Below are positions 48,459 through 58,631 of a stretch of 64,000 bases of DNA, in pieces; position 1 is the first letter of the stretch; each line of letters begins with the position of its first letter. The translations under genes were made by a program, and so were the position numbers. Source of the stretch: Flavobacteriaceae bacterium (GTDB lineage Bacteria > Bacteroidota > Bacteroidia > Flavobacteriales > Flavobacteriaceae); NCBI GenBank assembly GCA_030830005.1, contig JAURNV010000024.1, positions 1 through 64,000 of the forward strand, read 5' to 3'. The notes beneath the pieces were generated by a model. It was given only the letters and a program-made list of their open reading frames with translations, was not told the origin of the DNA and searched no databases.

Positions 48459-49010
48459 TTACTTTTCAAGAAAGTTTTTTATTTCTTTTTCATTAGAAAA
48501 TTTTAATGAATTGTACTTTTCACTATTCCCTTTTTGAATTGATAATGTTTCCCATTTTTCACCACATATTACTTTACCAATCATTACAATTTGTCCAATA
48601 TGGTATGAATAATGACAGAGTTGTCTATTAATGCATTCCATCACTGTATGACCTTCGTTTCTTATAAAACTAATTTTATTTAAATCTTCATTTGAGAGGT
48701 TTTCAAGGGTGTCAAACAACACTTTCCATCCTTTATTCCAAACATTCATTAGTTCAGGTTTAGTTTTAATGGTGTCTATGAACTCATCATCCCTATTCCT
48801 CCATTCCTTTTCTCCGTCTGAGTTTAAAAAATCACTCCATCTGGAAACCATATTACCACTTAAGTGTTTAACTATTGTGTTGATACTATTAACTTCAGAG
48901 TTTGATTTAAAAGAAAGTTGGGTTTCAGGAATTTGCTCAATCGTTTTTTCTCCTAATTCTTTATAATACTTAAACTGTAATATTGACGACTTTAAAAATG
49001 AACTATCCAT
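48459..49010 (-). CDS. DUF1572/DinB-like family protein
   Basis: SINTIVKHLSGNMVSRWSDFLNSDGEKEWRNRDDEF; NRQLCHYSYHIGQIVMIGK. Confidence 0.82.
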   Translation of the reverse strand: MDSSFLKSSILQFKYYKELGEKTIEQIPETQLSFKSNSEVNSINTIVKHLSGNMVSRWSDFLNSDGEKEWRNRDDEFIDTIKTKPELMNVWNKGWKVLFDTLENLSNEDLNKISFIRNEGHTVMECINRQLCHYSYHIGQIVMIGKVICGEKWETLSIQKGNSEKYNSLKFSNEKEIKNFLEK

Positions 49011-49072
49011 TTCTTAAAATTATAAAACAATTATTACTTATTTAATGATGTAAGAATAACGAATACGTAATC

Positions 49073-50917
49073 CTACTCCACCGTAACGGACTTTGCTAGA
49101 TTTCGAGGTTGATCAACATTACACCCTCGCATAATGGCAATATAATATGAAAGCAACTGTAGCGGAATGCTTGATAAAATGGGCACTAAAGCTTCGGTAA
49201 CTTCAGGAATTTCAATAACGTGATCTGAGAGTGTTTTTACACTTTCGTCCCCCTTGGTTACTATTGAAATAATTTTAGCATTTCGAGATTTTATCTCTTG
49301 GATATTGCTAACAATTTTTTCGTAATGTCCTTTGTTTGTGGCAATTACCACCACAGGCATATTCTCGTCTATCAGGGCAATGGGGCCGTGCTTCATCTCG
49401 GCAGCGGGATACCCTTCGGCATGAATGTAGGATATCTCTTTCAGCTTTAACGCCCCCTCAAGTGCTGCAGGAAAATTATATCCCCTACCCAAATACAAAA
49501 AGTTTGCAGCATCTTTATACTCTTCTGCAATCGCTTTAATTTGATTGGCAAATTTGAGCAGGTTTCCAATCTGTTTTGGAAGTTCTACCAAGTGTCGTGC
49601 CACTCGGTCAAAAGCTTCTTTGGAAATGGTACCTCTAAGCTGACCCAACCGAAGACCCATCATCGTGATTACAGTAAGCTGGGTAGTAAATGCCTTAGTT
49701 GAGGCTACTCCAATTTCTGGACCCGCGTGGGTATAGGCTCCCGAATGGGTTTCGCGTGCAATAGACGACCCTACCACATTACAAATCCCAAAGACAAATG
49801 CCCCTTTTTCTTTAGCAAGTTTTACAGCGGCTAAAGTATCTGCCGTTTCGCCCGATTGCGAAATGGCAATAACAACATCGCCTTTGTTTATAACGGGATT
49901 ACGGTACCGGAATTCTGAAGCGTACTCAACTTCTACAGGGATGCGCGCAGCATCCTCAAACAAGTATTCCGCCACTAAACCTGCGTGCCATGAAGTTCCG
50001 CACGCTACAATAGTGATGCGGTCAACATTTTTAAAAACATCTAGGTGTTGTTCGATACCAGAAATATTAATTTGCTGTTCTTCAACAAACAAACGTCCCC
50101 TAAATGTGTCCAAAATAGCGTTGGGTTGCTCGTGAATTTCTTTCAACATAAAATGCTCAAATCCACCTTTTTCAATTTTCTCTAAGGAAAGTTGAATTTC
50201 CTGTATGTTAGGTGTGAGTGCTTCGCCACCTACAATAGAATACATTCTAAATCCTTTTTTTCTTGAAATTACTGCCATTTCATTGTCTTCGAGGTAAATG
50301 GTTCGATTGGTATATTCAATAAATGGAGAAGCATCTGAAGCAATAAAATACTCGTCCTTTCCAATTCCTATAGCCAAGGGGCTTCCCAATTTGGCAACCA
50401 CTATTTCATTTGGTCTCTCAACATCAAAAACTGCTATGGCATAGGCGCCAACTACCTGCGAAAGTGAAATTTGCACAGCCTCGCCAATTTTAACCCCTTG
50501 AGAAAGTTTTATGTATTCGATAAGATTGACCAATACTTCAGTGTCAGTATCTGAAGAAAATGTAAATCCATTTTCCGTAAGAATTTTTTTAATGGAGGCG
50601 TAATTTTCGATAATTCCGTTGTGGACTATGGAGATTTTTCCAGAATTTGAGGTATGTGGGTGTGCGTTTACATCTGATGGAACTCCATGAGTTGCCCAGC
50701 GTGTATGACCCAGACCAAGCGTTGCTCCAGCTGAGGCGTGCGTTGAAGCAAGTTTTTCCAAGTCGGTAACTTTACCTTTAGTTTTTAAAACATGAGCAGC
50801 GCCGCCAAAAAGAGTAATTCCCGCACTATCATACCCTCTGTATTCTAAGCGTTTAAGCCCTTTTATTATAACAGGATAGGCATCTCTTTGTCCAATATAT
50901 CCTACAATTCCACACAT
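49073..50917 (-). CDS. glmS: Glutamine--fructose-6-phosphate aminotransferase (isomerizing)
   Basis: MCGIVGYIGQRDAYPVIIKGLKRLEYRGYDSAG; ...RNLAKSVTVE C-terminus. Confidence 0.98.
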   Translation of the reverse strand: MCGIVGYIGQRDAYPVIIKGLKRLEYRGYDSAGITLFGGAAHVLKTKGKVTDLEKLASTHASAGATLGLGHTRWATHGVPSDVNAHPHTSNSGKISIVHNGIIENYASIKKILTENGFTFSSDTDTEVLVNLIEYIKLSQGVKIGEAVQISLSQVVGAYAIAVFDVERPNEIVVAKLGSPLAIGIGKDEYFIASDASPFIEYTNRTIYLEDNEMAVISRKKGFRMYSIVGGEALTPNIQEIQLSLEKIEKGGFEHFMLKEIHEQPNAILDTFRGRLFVEEQQINISGIEQHLDVFKNVDRITIVACGTSWHAGLVAEYLFEDAARIPVEVEYASEFRYRNPVINKGDVVIAISQSGETADTLAAVKLAKEKGAFVFGICNVVGSSIARETHSGAYTHAGPEIGVASTKAFTTQLTVITMMGLRLGQLRGTISKEAFDRVARHLVELPKQIGNLLKFANQIKAIAEEYKDAANFLYLGRGYNFPAALEGALKLKEISYIHAEGYPAAEMKHGPIALIDENMPVVVIATNKGHYEKIVSNIQEIKSRNAKIISIVTKGDESVKTLSDHVIEIPEVTEALVPILSSIPLQLLSYYIAIMRGCNVDQPRNLAKSVTVE

Positions 50918-50954
50918 AAGCTCTAGACTGAGTATTTGTTAAACTTAATTGTTA

Positions 50955-50962
50955 CAAAGATA
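50955..50962 (-). promoter_or_regulatory. -7 element TATCTTTG (minus strand) for glmS
   Basis: Plus-strand CAAAGATA about 38 bp upstream of glmS start. Confidence 0.5.
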
Positions 50963-51051
50963 TTGTAATATTATTACCAACATCGAGATCTTTACTTTTG
51001 CTTCTATTTATTTAAAAACCCAAGGTAACCTTTCCCGTTTTTGAAAACAAA

Positions 51052-51080
51052 AAAATCCCGATGCAGTGCATCGGGATTTT
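51052..51080. terminator. 29-nt perfect palindrome AAAATCCCGATGCA-G-TGCATCGGGATTTT, probable terminator downstream of tRNA-Val
   Basis: 14-bp arms with T-rich ends on both strands. Confidence 0.8.
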
Positions 51081-51087
51081 GTTTGAG

Positions 51088-51162
51088 TGGGCGCGAAGGG
51101 ATTCGAACCCCTGACCCCTTGGGTGTAAACCAAGTGCTCTGAACCAACTGAGCTACGCGCCC
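51088..51162 (-). tRNA. tRNA-Val (anticodon TAC)
   Basis: Acceptor gggcgcg/cgcgccc; anticodon stem-loop CTTGGTTTACACCCAAG; T-arm gattcgaac. Confidence 0.94.
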
Positions 51163-51221
51163 CAAAGGGTGCAAATATATAAAAATACATTTGTTCAAAA
51201 ATTACTTTTTTTGGCATTTTT

Positions 51222-52430
51222 TTACGGCAATATTTCCGCAACAACAAAGAGACTACCTCCCACATAAATTGTGTCATCTTTTGAGGCAACAGACTTGGCT
51301 TTGGCTAATGCACGCCTTACACTTGTATGAGTACTATACGTAAATCCCCAAGACTTAAACGCCGATGCTAAGGCACCTACATCCAAGGCTCTTGGAACAT
51401 TTGCAGCGCATAAATAATACGTTGCCGTAGCGGGAAGTAGAGGCAGGATATCTTCTATTCCCTTGTCATTTACTACACCAAAAACAATATGCAAGTGATT
51501 GAATTTTAGGGAATTAAGCTGAGTGAATACAATTTTAAGTCCTGCTGTATTATGTGCGACATCAGCAATAATTTTTGGATTTTCGGCCAAAATTTCCCAT
51601 CGGCCACGAAGTCCCGTATTAGCTACAACACGTTGTAATCCTTGTTTTATTTGCAAGTCTGATACAGCAAGTTGCGTCAAGGCTTTAAGTAAAGAAACCA
51701 CCCCATTGATGTTTTGTTGCTGATAGTCCCCCAACAAATCGGTAGTGTAGTTATGCGATGAGGCAAAAAGAAGCGGTGCATCATTTTGATGGGCGATTTC
51801 CTCAAAAACGGGAAGAGTTTCGGCGTCTTTTTCTACTACCACAACGGGTGTATTAGGCTTGATTATTCCTGCTTTCTCACGGGCGATGGAGGCTCGTGTA
51901 TTTCCCAAAAATTGCTGATGATCTAATGCGATATTGGTAATCAAACATCCTTCTGGAAGAATAACATTAGTAGCGTCTAATCTGCCACCAAGACCCACTT
52001 CAATAACAGCTATATCTACCTGTTGTTTAGCAAAATAATCAACTGCCAGTCCCAAAGTCATTTCAAAAAAGGAACATTGATGCTTATCAAAGAAATTACC
52101 GTGTTCTGTCACAAACGCTACCACCTCTTTCTCGGAAATAGGCGTTCCATTTAAGCGTATGCGTTCCCTAAAATCTTTTAAATGTGGAGAAGTATAGAGT
52201 CCAACCTTTAAACCTGTTTCTTGTAAGATAGAGGCAAGCATATGCGAAGAAGATCCTTTACCGTTAGTACCCGCAACGTGAAGGCTTTTAAACTTGTGTT
52301 GTGGATTTCCCAAATACGTGACCAATTCTGTAACGCGGTCTAAATTTGGATTCAGGGCAGCGGCACCAACCCGTTGATACATGGGAAGTCGGGCATACAG
52401 CCAATGTAGTGTGGCTGCATAATCCATCAT
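51222..52430 (-). CDS. folC: Bifunctional folylpolyglutamate synthase/dihydrofolate synthase
   Basis: HVAGTNGKGSSSHMLASIL, TSPHLKDFRERIRLNG, VGLGGRLDATNV. Confidence 0.96.
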   Translation of the reverse strand: MMDYAATLHWLYARLPMYQRVGAAALNPNLDRVTELVTYLGNPQHKFKSLHVAGTNGKGSSSHMLASILQETGLKVGLYTSPHLKDFRERIRLNGTPISEKEVVAFVTEHGNFFDKHQCSFFEMTLGLAVDYFAKQQVDIAVIEVGLGGRLDATNVILPEGCLITNIALDHQQFLGNTRASIAREKAGIIKPNTPVVVVEKDAETLPVFEEIAHQNDAPLLFASSHNYTTDLLGDYQQQNINGVVSLLKALTQLAVSDLQIKQGLQRVVANTGLRGRWEILAENPKIIADVAHNTAGLKIVFTQLNSLKFNHLHIVFGVVNDKGIEDILPLLPATATYYLCAANVPRALDVGALASAFKSWGFTYSTHTSVRRALAKAKSVASKDDTIYVGGSLFVVAEILP

Positions 52431-53752
52431 ACAAATAAATAATCACGCATCAACATGAATATAGCATAACCCGATACAAATCCGACAAGAGCCAAAATAG
52501 TAATGTTTTTTAGGTACCAAAAAAAGTTGATTTTTTCCATACCCATCGCAACAACGCCAGCGGCAGAACCAAATATCAACATGCTTCCACCTGTACCTGC
52601 AGCAAAAGCAATAGCATGCCAAAGTGGATTGTCAATTCCTTCCGAAAACATTCCCATACTTGCTGCTACCAATGGCACATTGTCAATAACAGCCGAACCA
52701 GAACCTAACAAAGCAACCACTACATCCATATTTGGAAAAGTAGCCGTTAGGTCTTGAGCAAAATTAAACAACAACCCCAATGACTCTAGGGCAGCAACTG
52801 CCATTAAAATTCCTAAGAAAAATAAAATGCTTGGTAGTTCAATTTTAGTTAAGGCCGCGTGTACTGGACCATGAGAGCTATGGGCATCAGACACCTTATC
52901 TATGTTTGACATAGAAAATTTAGAGCTACTGTAAATTTCAGCAAATGTAGCCACCACTGCTAACGAAAGCATCATACCCATGTAGGGTGGTAGATGGGTT
53001 ATTGTTTTAAATACAGGAACAAACAAAATAGCACTCAAGCCTAAATATAACATGGTTGCACCATAAGGCTTTTTGGCAACATCGCCTTTAAAAACATCTA
53101 TAGTCCCTCTAAAAGCCTTAAATCGACTAGCAATAAGCGTAGGAATTACCATACACACAAGCGAAGGAATTAGTAGGTACTTAATAAGTTCTGGTGTGGT
53201 AACTTTTTTACCAATCCAAAGCATTGTAGTTGTTACATCACCAATAGGAGACCAAGCACCACCTGCATTAGCTGCAATAATAATAAGTCCAGCAAACCAG
53301 AGTCGGGTATTACGGTCCTGGACAACCTTTTGTAAAATAGTGATTAGAACAATAGTTGCCGTTAGGTTGTCAATTATTGCAGACAAGATAAACGCCAAAA
53401 TCGAGAAGATCCAAAGTAATTTTACCTTTTTGCGAGTTTGAATAAACCCTTTAATTGTTGCAAATCCATCAAAATAATCAATGATTTCAACAATGGTCAT
53501 AGCACCTAAAAGAAAAACTAATATTTCGGCTGTTTTTCCCAAATGATGTAAAAGAATTTCATCTAAATGTGTTTGGTGTAAACTTCTAGAAGCCGTATCG
53601 ACATCAAATACCGTAAGATGACCTAGAGCAATTAGCGCCCATAATATTGCCATCATAGCAAGAGCAGGGATAAGTTTGTCTATTTTTAAATTGTGCTCAA
53701 GGGTTATAGACAAGTATCCTAAAAAAAATACGATAAGAATTAAGGTTTCCAT
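52427..53752 (-). CDS. nhaD: Sodium:proton antiporter NhaD
   Basis: IIDNLTATIVLITILQ, IIAANAGGAWSPIGDVTTTMLWIG; start trimmed to METLILIV. Confidence 0.92.
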   Translation of the reverse strand: METLILIVFFLGYLSITLEHNLKIDKLIPALAMMAILWALIALGHLTVFDVDTASRSLHQTHLDEILLHHLGKTAEILVFLLGAMTIVEIIDYFDGFATIKGFIQTRKKVKLLWIFSILAFILSAIIDNLTATIVLITILQKVVQDRNTRLWFAGLIIIAANAGGAWSPIGDVTTTMLWIGKKVTTPELIKYLLIPSLVCMVIPTLIASRFKAFRGTIDVFKGDVAKKPYGATMLYLGLSAILFVPVFKTITHLPPYMGMMLSLAVVATFAEIYSSSKFSMSNIDKVSDAHSSHGPVHAALTKIELPSILFFLGILMAVAALESLGLLFNFAQDLTATFPNMDVVVALLGSGSAVIDNVPLVAASMGMFSEGIDNPLWHAIAFAAGTGGSMLIFGSAAGVVAMGMEKINFFWYLKNITILALVGFVSGYAIFMLMRDYLFV

Positions 53753-53779
53753 GGTACTGATTTGTAAATTTAGCAAGAA

Positions 53780-53787
53780 CAAATATA
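53780..53787 (-). promoter_or_regulatory. -7 element TATATTTG (minus strand) for nhaD
   Basis: Plus-strand CAAATATA about 28 bp upstream of nhaD METLIL start. Confidence 0.45.
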
Positions 53788-53918
53788 GTGATGTGTTCGT
53801 GTTCCAAAAACAACAAAAACGTGTTTTTTAACACTTTTCGATAAAACACTAGCCGTTAATTATTTTAAATTTAATAGCAAGAACCCCTTCATATAGGAGT
53901 CATTTTTGGCTCAAAAAG

Positions 53919-53981
53919 CAAATTAAAAAGACACACCCCCTATAAAACATGGGGGTTGCCTGATCAAGGTGTCTAAATTTG
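53919..53981. other. Nested three-helix palindromic element in the nhaD-gltB intergenic region
   Basis: caaatt/aatttg, agacac/gtgtct and accccc/gggggt arms, all exact, with a 12-nt bulge TGCCTGATCAAG on one side. Confidence 0.6.
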
Positions 53982-54103
53982 ATAATTAATAATTTTAATA
54001 CACTCATTTTAGCTAATTCATAATTCAGCCATTTTATTTTAAGAATGCCACATTCACTTACAAATAGACTATAGGATGATTATTAAAATTTAAATTCGAA
54101 AAT

Positions 54104-54111
54104 TATATTTG
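54104..54111 (+). promoter_or_regulatory. -7 element TATATTTG for gltB
   Basis: Exact TAnnTTTG match 16 nt before the ATG at 54127; overlaps the TTG used in the ORF track. Confidence 0.55.
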
Positions 54112-54126
54112 AAAAAAATAGAATTT

Positions 54127-57100
54127 ATGCTACCTCACCCACAAGGTTTATACCATCCTGAAAACGAGCACGACAATTGCGGAGCTGGGTTTATTTGTAG
54201 TCTAGAAGGCAAACGGACAAATGACATTATCCACAAGGCATTAGATATTCTCGTAAAGCTTGAACACCGTGGCGCAGTAAGTGCTGACGGCAAAACAGGT
54301 GATGGCGCAGGAATTCTCATAGACATTCCACATAATTTTTTATCAGAAGTATGCTCTTTCAAAATACCTGAAGCCTACTCCTATGCGCTTGGCATGGTAT
54401 TTCTTCCACAGAAACTTAATCAGCGTACCTATTGTGTTGACGTTTTTGAGGAAGAACTTCAAAGACAAAACCTAGAAATAATTGGTTGGCGCGATGTACC
54501 AACAAACATTGATGTTGTAGGCAAAATTGCTAATCAAACACTCCCAAACATTAAGCAAGTTTTCGTGAAAGATGCTACGGGGGATCTAACTGAAGACCAA
54601 CTTAATACAAAAGCATTTATTGCGCGAAAGCGCGCCGAGCATCGTGTGTATGCCAGCAAAATGTCGCAATGCGCCTATTTTTATTTACCTAGCTTCTCCA
54701 CTCGTACGGTAATCTATAAAGGATTACTCATGCCTGAGGATATTGAAGGGTTTTATTTAGATCTTAAAGATTCTCGTGTGGTTACTCGATTAGCGTTGGT
54801 ACATCAACGGTTTTCAACAAATACATTCCCCACGTGGGACTTAGCGCAGCCTTTCCGATACATGTGTCACAATGGTGAAATAAACACGTATAAAGGAAAC
54901 GTTATCCGAATGAAGGCACGTGAAGAGCTTTTTGCAAATGAATTTTTTGGGGAGGACATGCAACACATTACGCCCATCGTGCTCCCAGGTAAATCTGATT
55001 CTTCTTCAATGGACATGGTTGTAGAATTATTACTTCACACAGGGCGTTCTCTACCTGAAGTAATGATGATGTTAGTGCCTGAAGCATGGGAAAGACATCA
55101 GTCGATGGATCCAGCCAAAAAAGATTTTTACGCTTACAACGCTTGTATTATGGAGCCGTGGGATGGCCCTGCGTCTGTTCCTTTTACTGATGGAAAATAT
55201 ATTGGCGCACTGTTAGACCGTAATGGACTTCGTCCATCGCGCTACACTGTTACTAAAGACGGATATGTAGTCATGTCCTCTGAAACTGGTGTTATTGACA
55301 TCGACCCAGCAAATGTTTCGCATCATGGGCGTTTAGAACCTGGTCGAATGTTCTTGGTTGACATGGAGGAAGGTCGAATTCTCGAAGACAAAGAAGTAAA
55401 AGAAACCATTTCTGCTAAACACCCATACGGCGACTGGCTCAAAGAAAACCTACTCCCATTAAAGGAAGTTCCTTATACAGGCAATAATACTCCTGTCGAA
55501 GCTGAACCTTACATAAAACGTCTGCAAGCTTTTGGTTATACCGAAGAGGACATCAAAACACTTATTTCTCCTATGAGCACTCTTGGAAAAGAGGCGATAG
55601 GCTCAATGGGAACGGATACCCCACTGGCAGTACTTTCAAACAAACCGCAACTGCTTTACAATTACTTTAAACAATTGTTTGCGCAAGTTACCAATCCCCC
55701 TCTAGACGGAATCCGTGAAGAAATTGTTACCGACACATCTATGTCTGTGGGTAGCGATGCCAATATTTTTAATGTTTCACCTGAACATGCTATAAAACTA
55801 CGTATTCAAAACCCCATCATATCTAATGAGGATTTAGACAAAATTAAATTCATAGAGCATCATAATTTTAGGGCTAGCTCAGTGCCTGCACTATATGATA
55901 TCCATTCAGGAAACAATGGACTGGAACGGGCTTTAGATGCCATGCTGATTCAGGTCAAAAAAGAAGTTGAGTCAGGAGCAAACATCATTATTCTTTCTGA
56001 CAGAGGAGTCAACAATGAAAAAGCGCCAATTCCTATGCTTCTTGCGTGTTCGCATGTACATCACGGCATGATGAAACATCGTTTACGATCCAATTTTGGT
56101 ATTATTATCGAGTCTGCCGAACCACGTGAACCACATCACTTTGCATTATTATTTGGTTATGGTGCTAGTGCCATCAATCCATACATGGTTAATGAAATTA
56201 TCACTCACCAAATTGAAACCGGGATTATTAAAGGGCTTTCTTCAGAAAATGCAATTGCCAATTTTAATACAGCTATTGCCAAGGGACTGGTTAAAATCAT
56301 GAATAAAATTGGTATTTCTACGCTACACTCATACCGAGGAGCTCAAATTTTTGAAGCATTAGGGTTAAGCAAGAAATTTATCAATACCTATTTCTGCAAC
56401 ACGGCTACAAGAATTGAAGGAATTGGACTGAAAGAAGTAGAACAAGAAATCGCAAAGCGTCATGTTTTTGCCTTTGGACAGAAAACGGCTAGCGAGGGTC
56501 TTGACCTCGAAATTGGGGGGAGTTATCGTTGGCGAAGAAATGGCGAAGCACATATGTTAAACCCTGCTAGTATTGCCAAATTGCAACTTGCTACTAATAA
56601 AGGCAGTTACAGCACTTTTGAAGAATACTCCAAGTTGGTAAACGACCAAAGTAAGCAACTTATGACACTTCGAGGTATGTTTGAGTTTGCTGACTTAGAC
56701 CCCATCCCCTTAGATGAAGTTGAGCCTTGGACTAAAATTGTAAAGCGCTTTAAAACGGGGGCTATGTCTTTAGGGTCTATTAGTGAGGAGGCACACGAAA
56801 ACTTAGCAATCGCCATGAACCGAATTGGCGGAAAAAGCAACTCAGGTGAGGGTGGTGAAGACCCCCGACGATTTACCCGTGATGAAGATGGAGAATGGCG
56901 GAATTCTGCCATAAAGCAGGTAGCCTCAGGGCGATTTGGGGTTTCTTCGCACTACCTTACAAACGCGCGAGAAATTCAAATTAAGATGGCGCAAGGCGCT
57001 AAGCCTGGAGAGGGAGGACAACTTCCCGGACCAAAAGTAAACCCATACATCGCATCGGTGCGAAATTCAACACCATATGTAGGTCTTATTTCACCACCCC

Positions 57101-58629
57101 CGCATCATGATATTTATTCTATAGAAGATTTAGCACAACTTATCTATGACCTCAAGAATGCAAATCGTGAGGCGCGTGTTAATGTAAAATTAGTTTCTGA
57201 GGTAGGAGTAGGTACTATTGCGGCTGGGGTAGCAAAAGCAAAAGCGGATGTGATTCTAATTTCAGGTTATGACGGCGGAACGGGAGCATCTCCCCTAACC
57301 TCACTAAAACACGCTGGATTGCCATGGGAACTTGGTATTGCTGAAGCACAACAAACCTTAGTACTTAACGACCTCCGCGGTCGCATTGTCATGGAATGTG
57401 ACGGACAAATGAAAACAGGACGAGATGTTGCCATTGCATGTTTATTGGGGGCTGAGGAATTTGGCTTCTCTACAGCACCGCTTGTCGCTTCGGGGTGTAT
57501 CATGATGCGGGCCTGTCACTTAAACACTTGTCCAGTGGGGATTGCCACACAAGACCCTGAACTTCGTAAAAACTTTAAAGGAAAACCTGAACATGTTGTC
57601 AATTTCATGCACTTTGTAGCTGAGGAGATGCGTGTTATTATGGCTGAACTTGGGTTTAGAACCGTTGACGAAATGGTGGGACAAAGCCAGAAACTAAACA
57701 TGAATACCGCTATTGAACATTTTAAAGCACAGGGGGTTGACTTATCAGCTATTTTATACAAACCCGATGTTGACGAAAGCGTTCCTGTGCGTAACATTAG
57801 CAAACAAGATCACGGACTAGACAACGTGCTCGATGTGGACATTGTATCAAAAGCTCAAAAAGCTATCATTGCTAAAGAACCTCAAACGCTACATTTTGAT
57901 ATCCGAAATACAAATCGCAGTGTAGGTGCTTTATTAAGTAATGAGATTTCTAAAGCACATGGTCGTGATGGACTTCCACAGGATACGCTTCGCTTGTTAT
58001 TTAACGGAGCAGCGGGACAAAGTTTTGGGTGTTTTGCGACCAAAGGACTTCATATGGAAGTCAAAGGAAACGCAAACGATTATTTTGGAAAAGGACTTTC
58101 TGGGGCGCGTTTAGTAGCCAAAGTTCCGGAACAAGCAACGTTTAAACCCGAAGAAAACATTATTATAGGAAATGTAGCTTTATATGGTGCAACGGGGGGC
58201 GAGGCCTACATAAATGGAATTGCGGGTGAACGCTTCTGTGTGAGAAACTCAGGGGCTGTAGCTGTTGTAGAAGGCGTTGGTGACCACGGTTGTGAATATA
58301 TGACAGGCGGCGAAGCGGTAATTTTAGGGCAAATTGGACGCAACTTTGCTGCAGGGATGAGCGGTGGAATTGCCTACATTTATGCTGAAAACGGCGTTTT
58401 TGATGACCGAAACTTTAATATGGAAATGATAGGTCTTGAAGATCTCAACAGTACGGATATAAAACGTGTTGAACACTTGATAAAAAATCATATTGAATTT
58501 ACTTCTAGCCCTTTGGCAACACGAATTTTAGCGCACTGGAAAACAACACAAAAACACTTTATTAAGGTAATGCCTACTGATTATAAGGCGGCCCTTGAGC
58601 GCATGGCGCAAGAAGAACAAAACGTATAA
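54127..58629 (+). CDS. gltB: Glutamate synthase large subunit
   Basis: NCGAGFICSLEGKRTNDIIHKALDILVKLEHRGAV; GGKSNSGEGGEDPRRF; CHLNTCPVGIATQDPELR. Confidence 0.98.
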   Translation: MLPHPQGLYHPENEHDNCGAGFICSLEGKRTNDIIHKALDILVKLEHRGAVSADGKTGDGAGILIDIPHNFLSEVCSFKIPEAYSYALGMVFLPQKLNQRTYCVDVFEEELQRQNLEIIGWRDVPTNIDVVGKIANQTLPNIKQVFVKDATGDLTEDQLNTKAFIARKRAEHRVYASKMSQCAYFYLPSFSTRTVIYKGLLMPEDIEGFYLDLKDSRVVTRLALVHQRFSTNTFPTWDLAQPFRYMCHNGEINTYKGNVIRMKAREELFANEFFGEDMQHITPIVLPGKSDSSSMDMVVELLLHTGRSLPEVMMMLVPEAWERHQSMDPAKKDFYAYNACIMEPWDGPASVPFTDGKYIGALLDRNGLRPSRYTVTKDGYVVMSSETGVIDIDPANVSHHGRLEPGRMFLVDMEEGRILEDKEVKETISAKHPYGDWLKENLLPLKEVPYTGNNTPVEAEPYIKRLQAFGYTEEDIKTLISPMSTLGKEAIGSMGTDTPLAVLSNKPQLLYNYFKQLFAQVTNPPLDGIREEIVTDTSMSVGSDANIFNVSPEHAIKLRIQNPIISNEDLDKIKFIEHHNFRASSVPALYDIHSGNNGLERALDAMLIQVKKEVESGANIIILSDRGVNNEKAPIPMLLACSHVHHGMMKHRLRSNFGIIIESAEPREPHHFALLFGYGASAINPYMVNEIITHQIETGIIKGLSSENAIANFNTAIAKGLVKIMNKIGISTLHSYRGAQIFEALGLSKKFINTYFCNTATRIEGIGLKEVEQEIAKRHVFAFGQKTASEGLDLEIGGSYRWRRNGEAHMLNPASIAKLQLATNKGSYSTFEEYSKLVNDQSKQLMTLRGMFEFADLDPIPLDEVEPWTKIVKRFKTGAMSLGSISEEAHENLAIAMNRIGGKSNSGEGGEDPRRFTRDEDGEWRNSAIKQVASGRFGVSSHYLTNAREIQIKMAQGAKPGEGGQLPGPKVNPYIASVRNSTPYVGLISPPPHHDIYSIEDLAQLIYDLKNANREARVNVKLVSEVGVGTIAAGVAKAKADVILISGYDGGTGASPLTSLKHAGLPWELGIAEAQQTLVLNDLRGRIVMECDGQMKTGRDVAIACLLGAEEFGFSTAPLVASGCIMMRACHLNTCPVGIATQDPELRKNFKGKPEHVVNFMHFVAEEMRVIMAELGFRTVDEMVGQSQKLNMNTAIEHFKAQGVDLSAILYKPDVDESVPVRNISKQDHGLDNVLDVDIVSKAQKAIIAKEPQTLHFDIRNTNRSVGALLSNEISKAHGRDGLPQDTLRLLFNGAAGQSFGCFATKGLHMEVKGNANDYFGKGLSGARLVAKVPEQATFKPEENIIIGNVALYGATGGEAYINGIAGERFCVRNSGAVAVVEGVGDHGCEYMTGGEAVILGQIGRNFAAGMSGGIAYIYAENGVFDDRNFNMEMIGLEDLNSTDIKRVEHLIKNHIEFTSSPLATRILAHWKTTQKHFIKVMPTDYKAALERMAQEEQNV

Positions 58630-58631
58630 TT

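Noticed and set aside
50918-51000. glmS ribozyme upstream of glmS
   Set aside because: Only about 80 nt with an ordinary -7 promoter element; no ribozyme-like paired core.
51004-51289. Two minus-strand ORFs (64 and 93 aa) around tRNA-Val
   Set aside because: GVRIPSRP/GVRGSNPFAPT peptides are classic tRNA T-arm artefacts; overlap tRNA-Val.
54109-54126. TTG start for gltB in the ORF track
   Set aside because: Coincides with the -7 element TATATTTG (54104-54111); the ATG at 54127 gives the expected GltB N-terminus.
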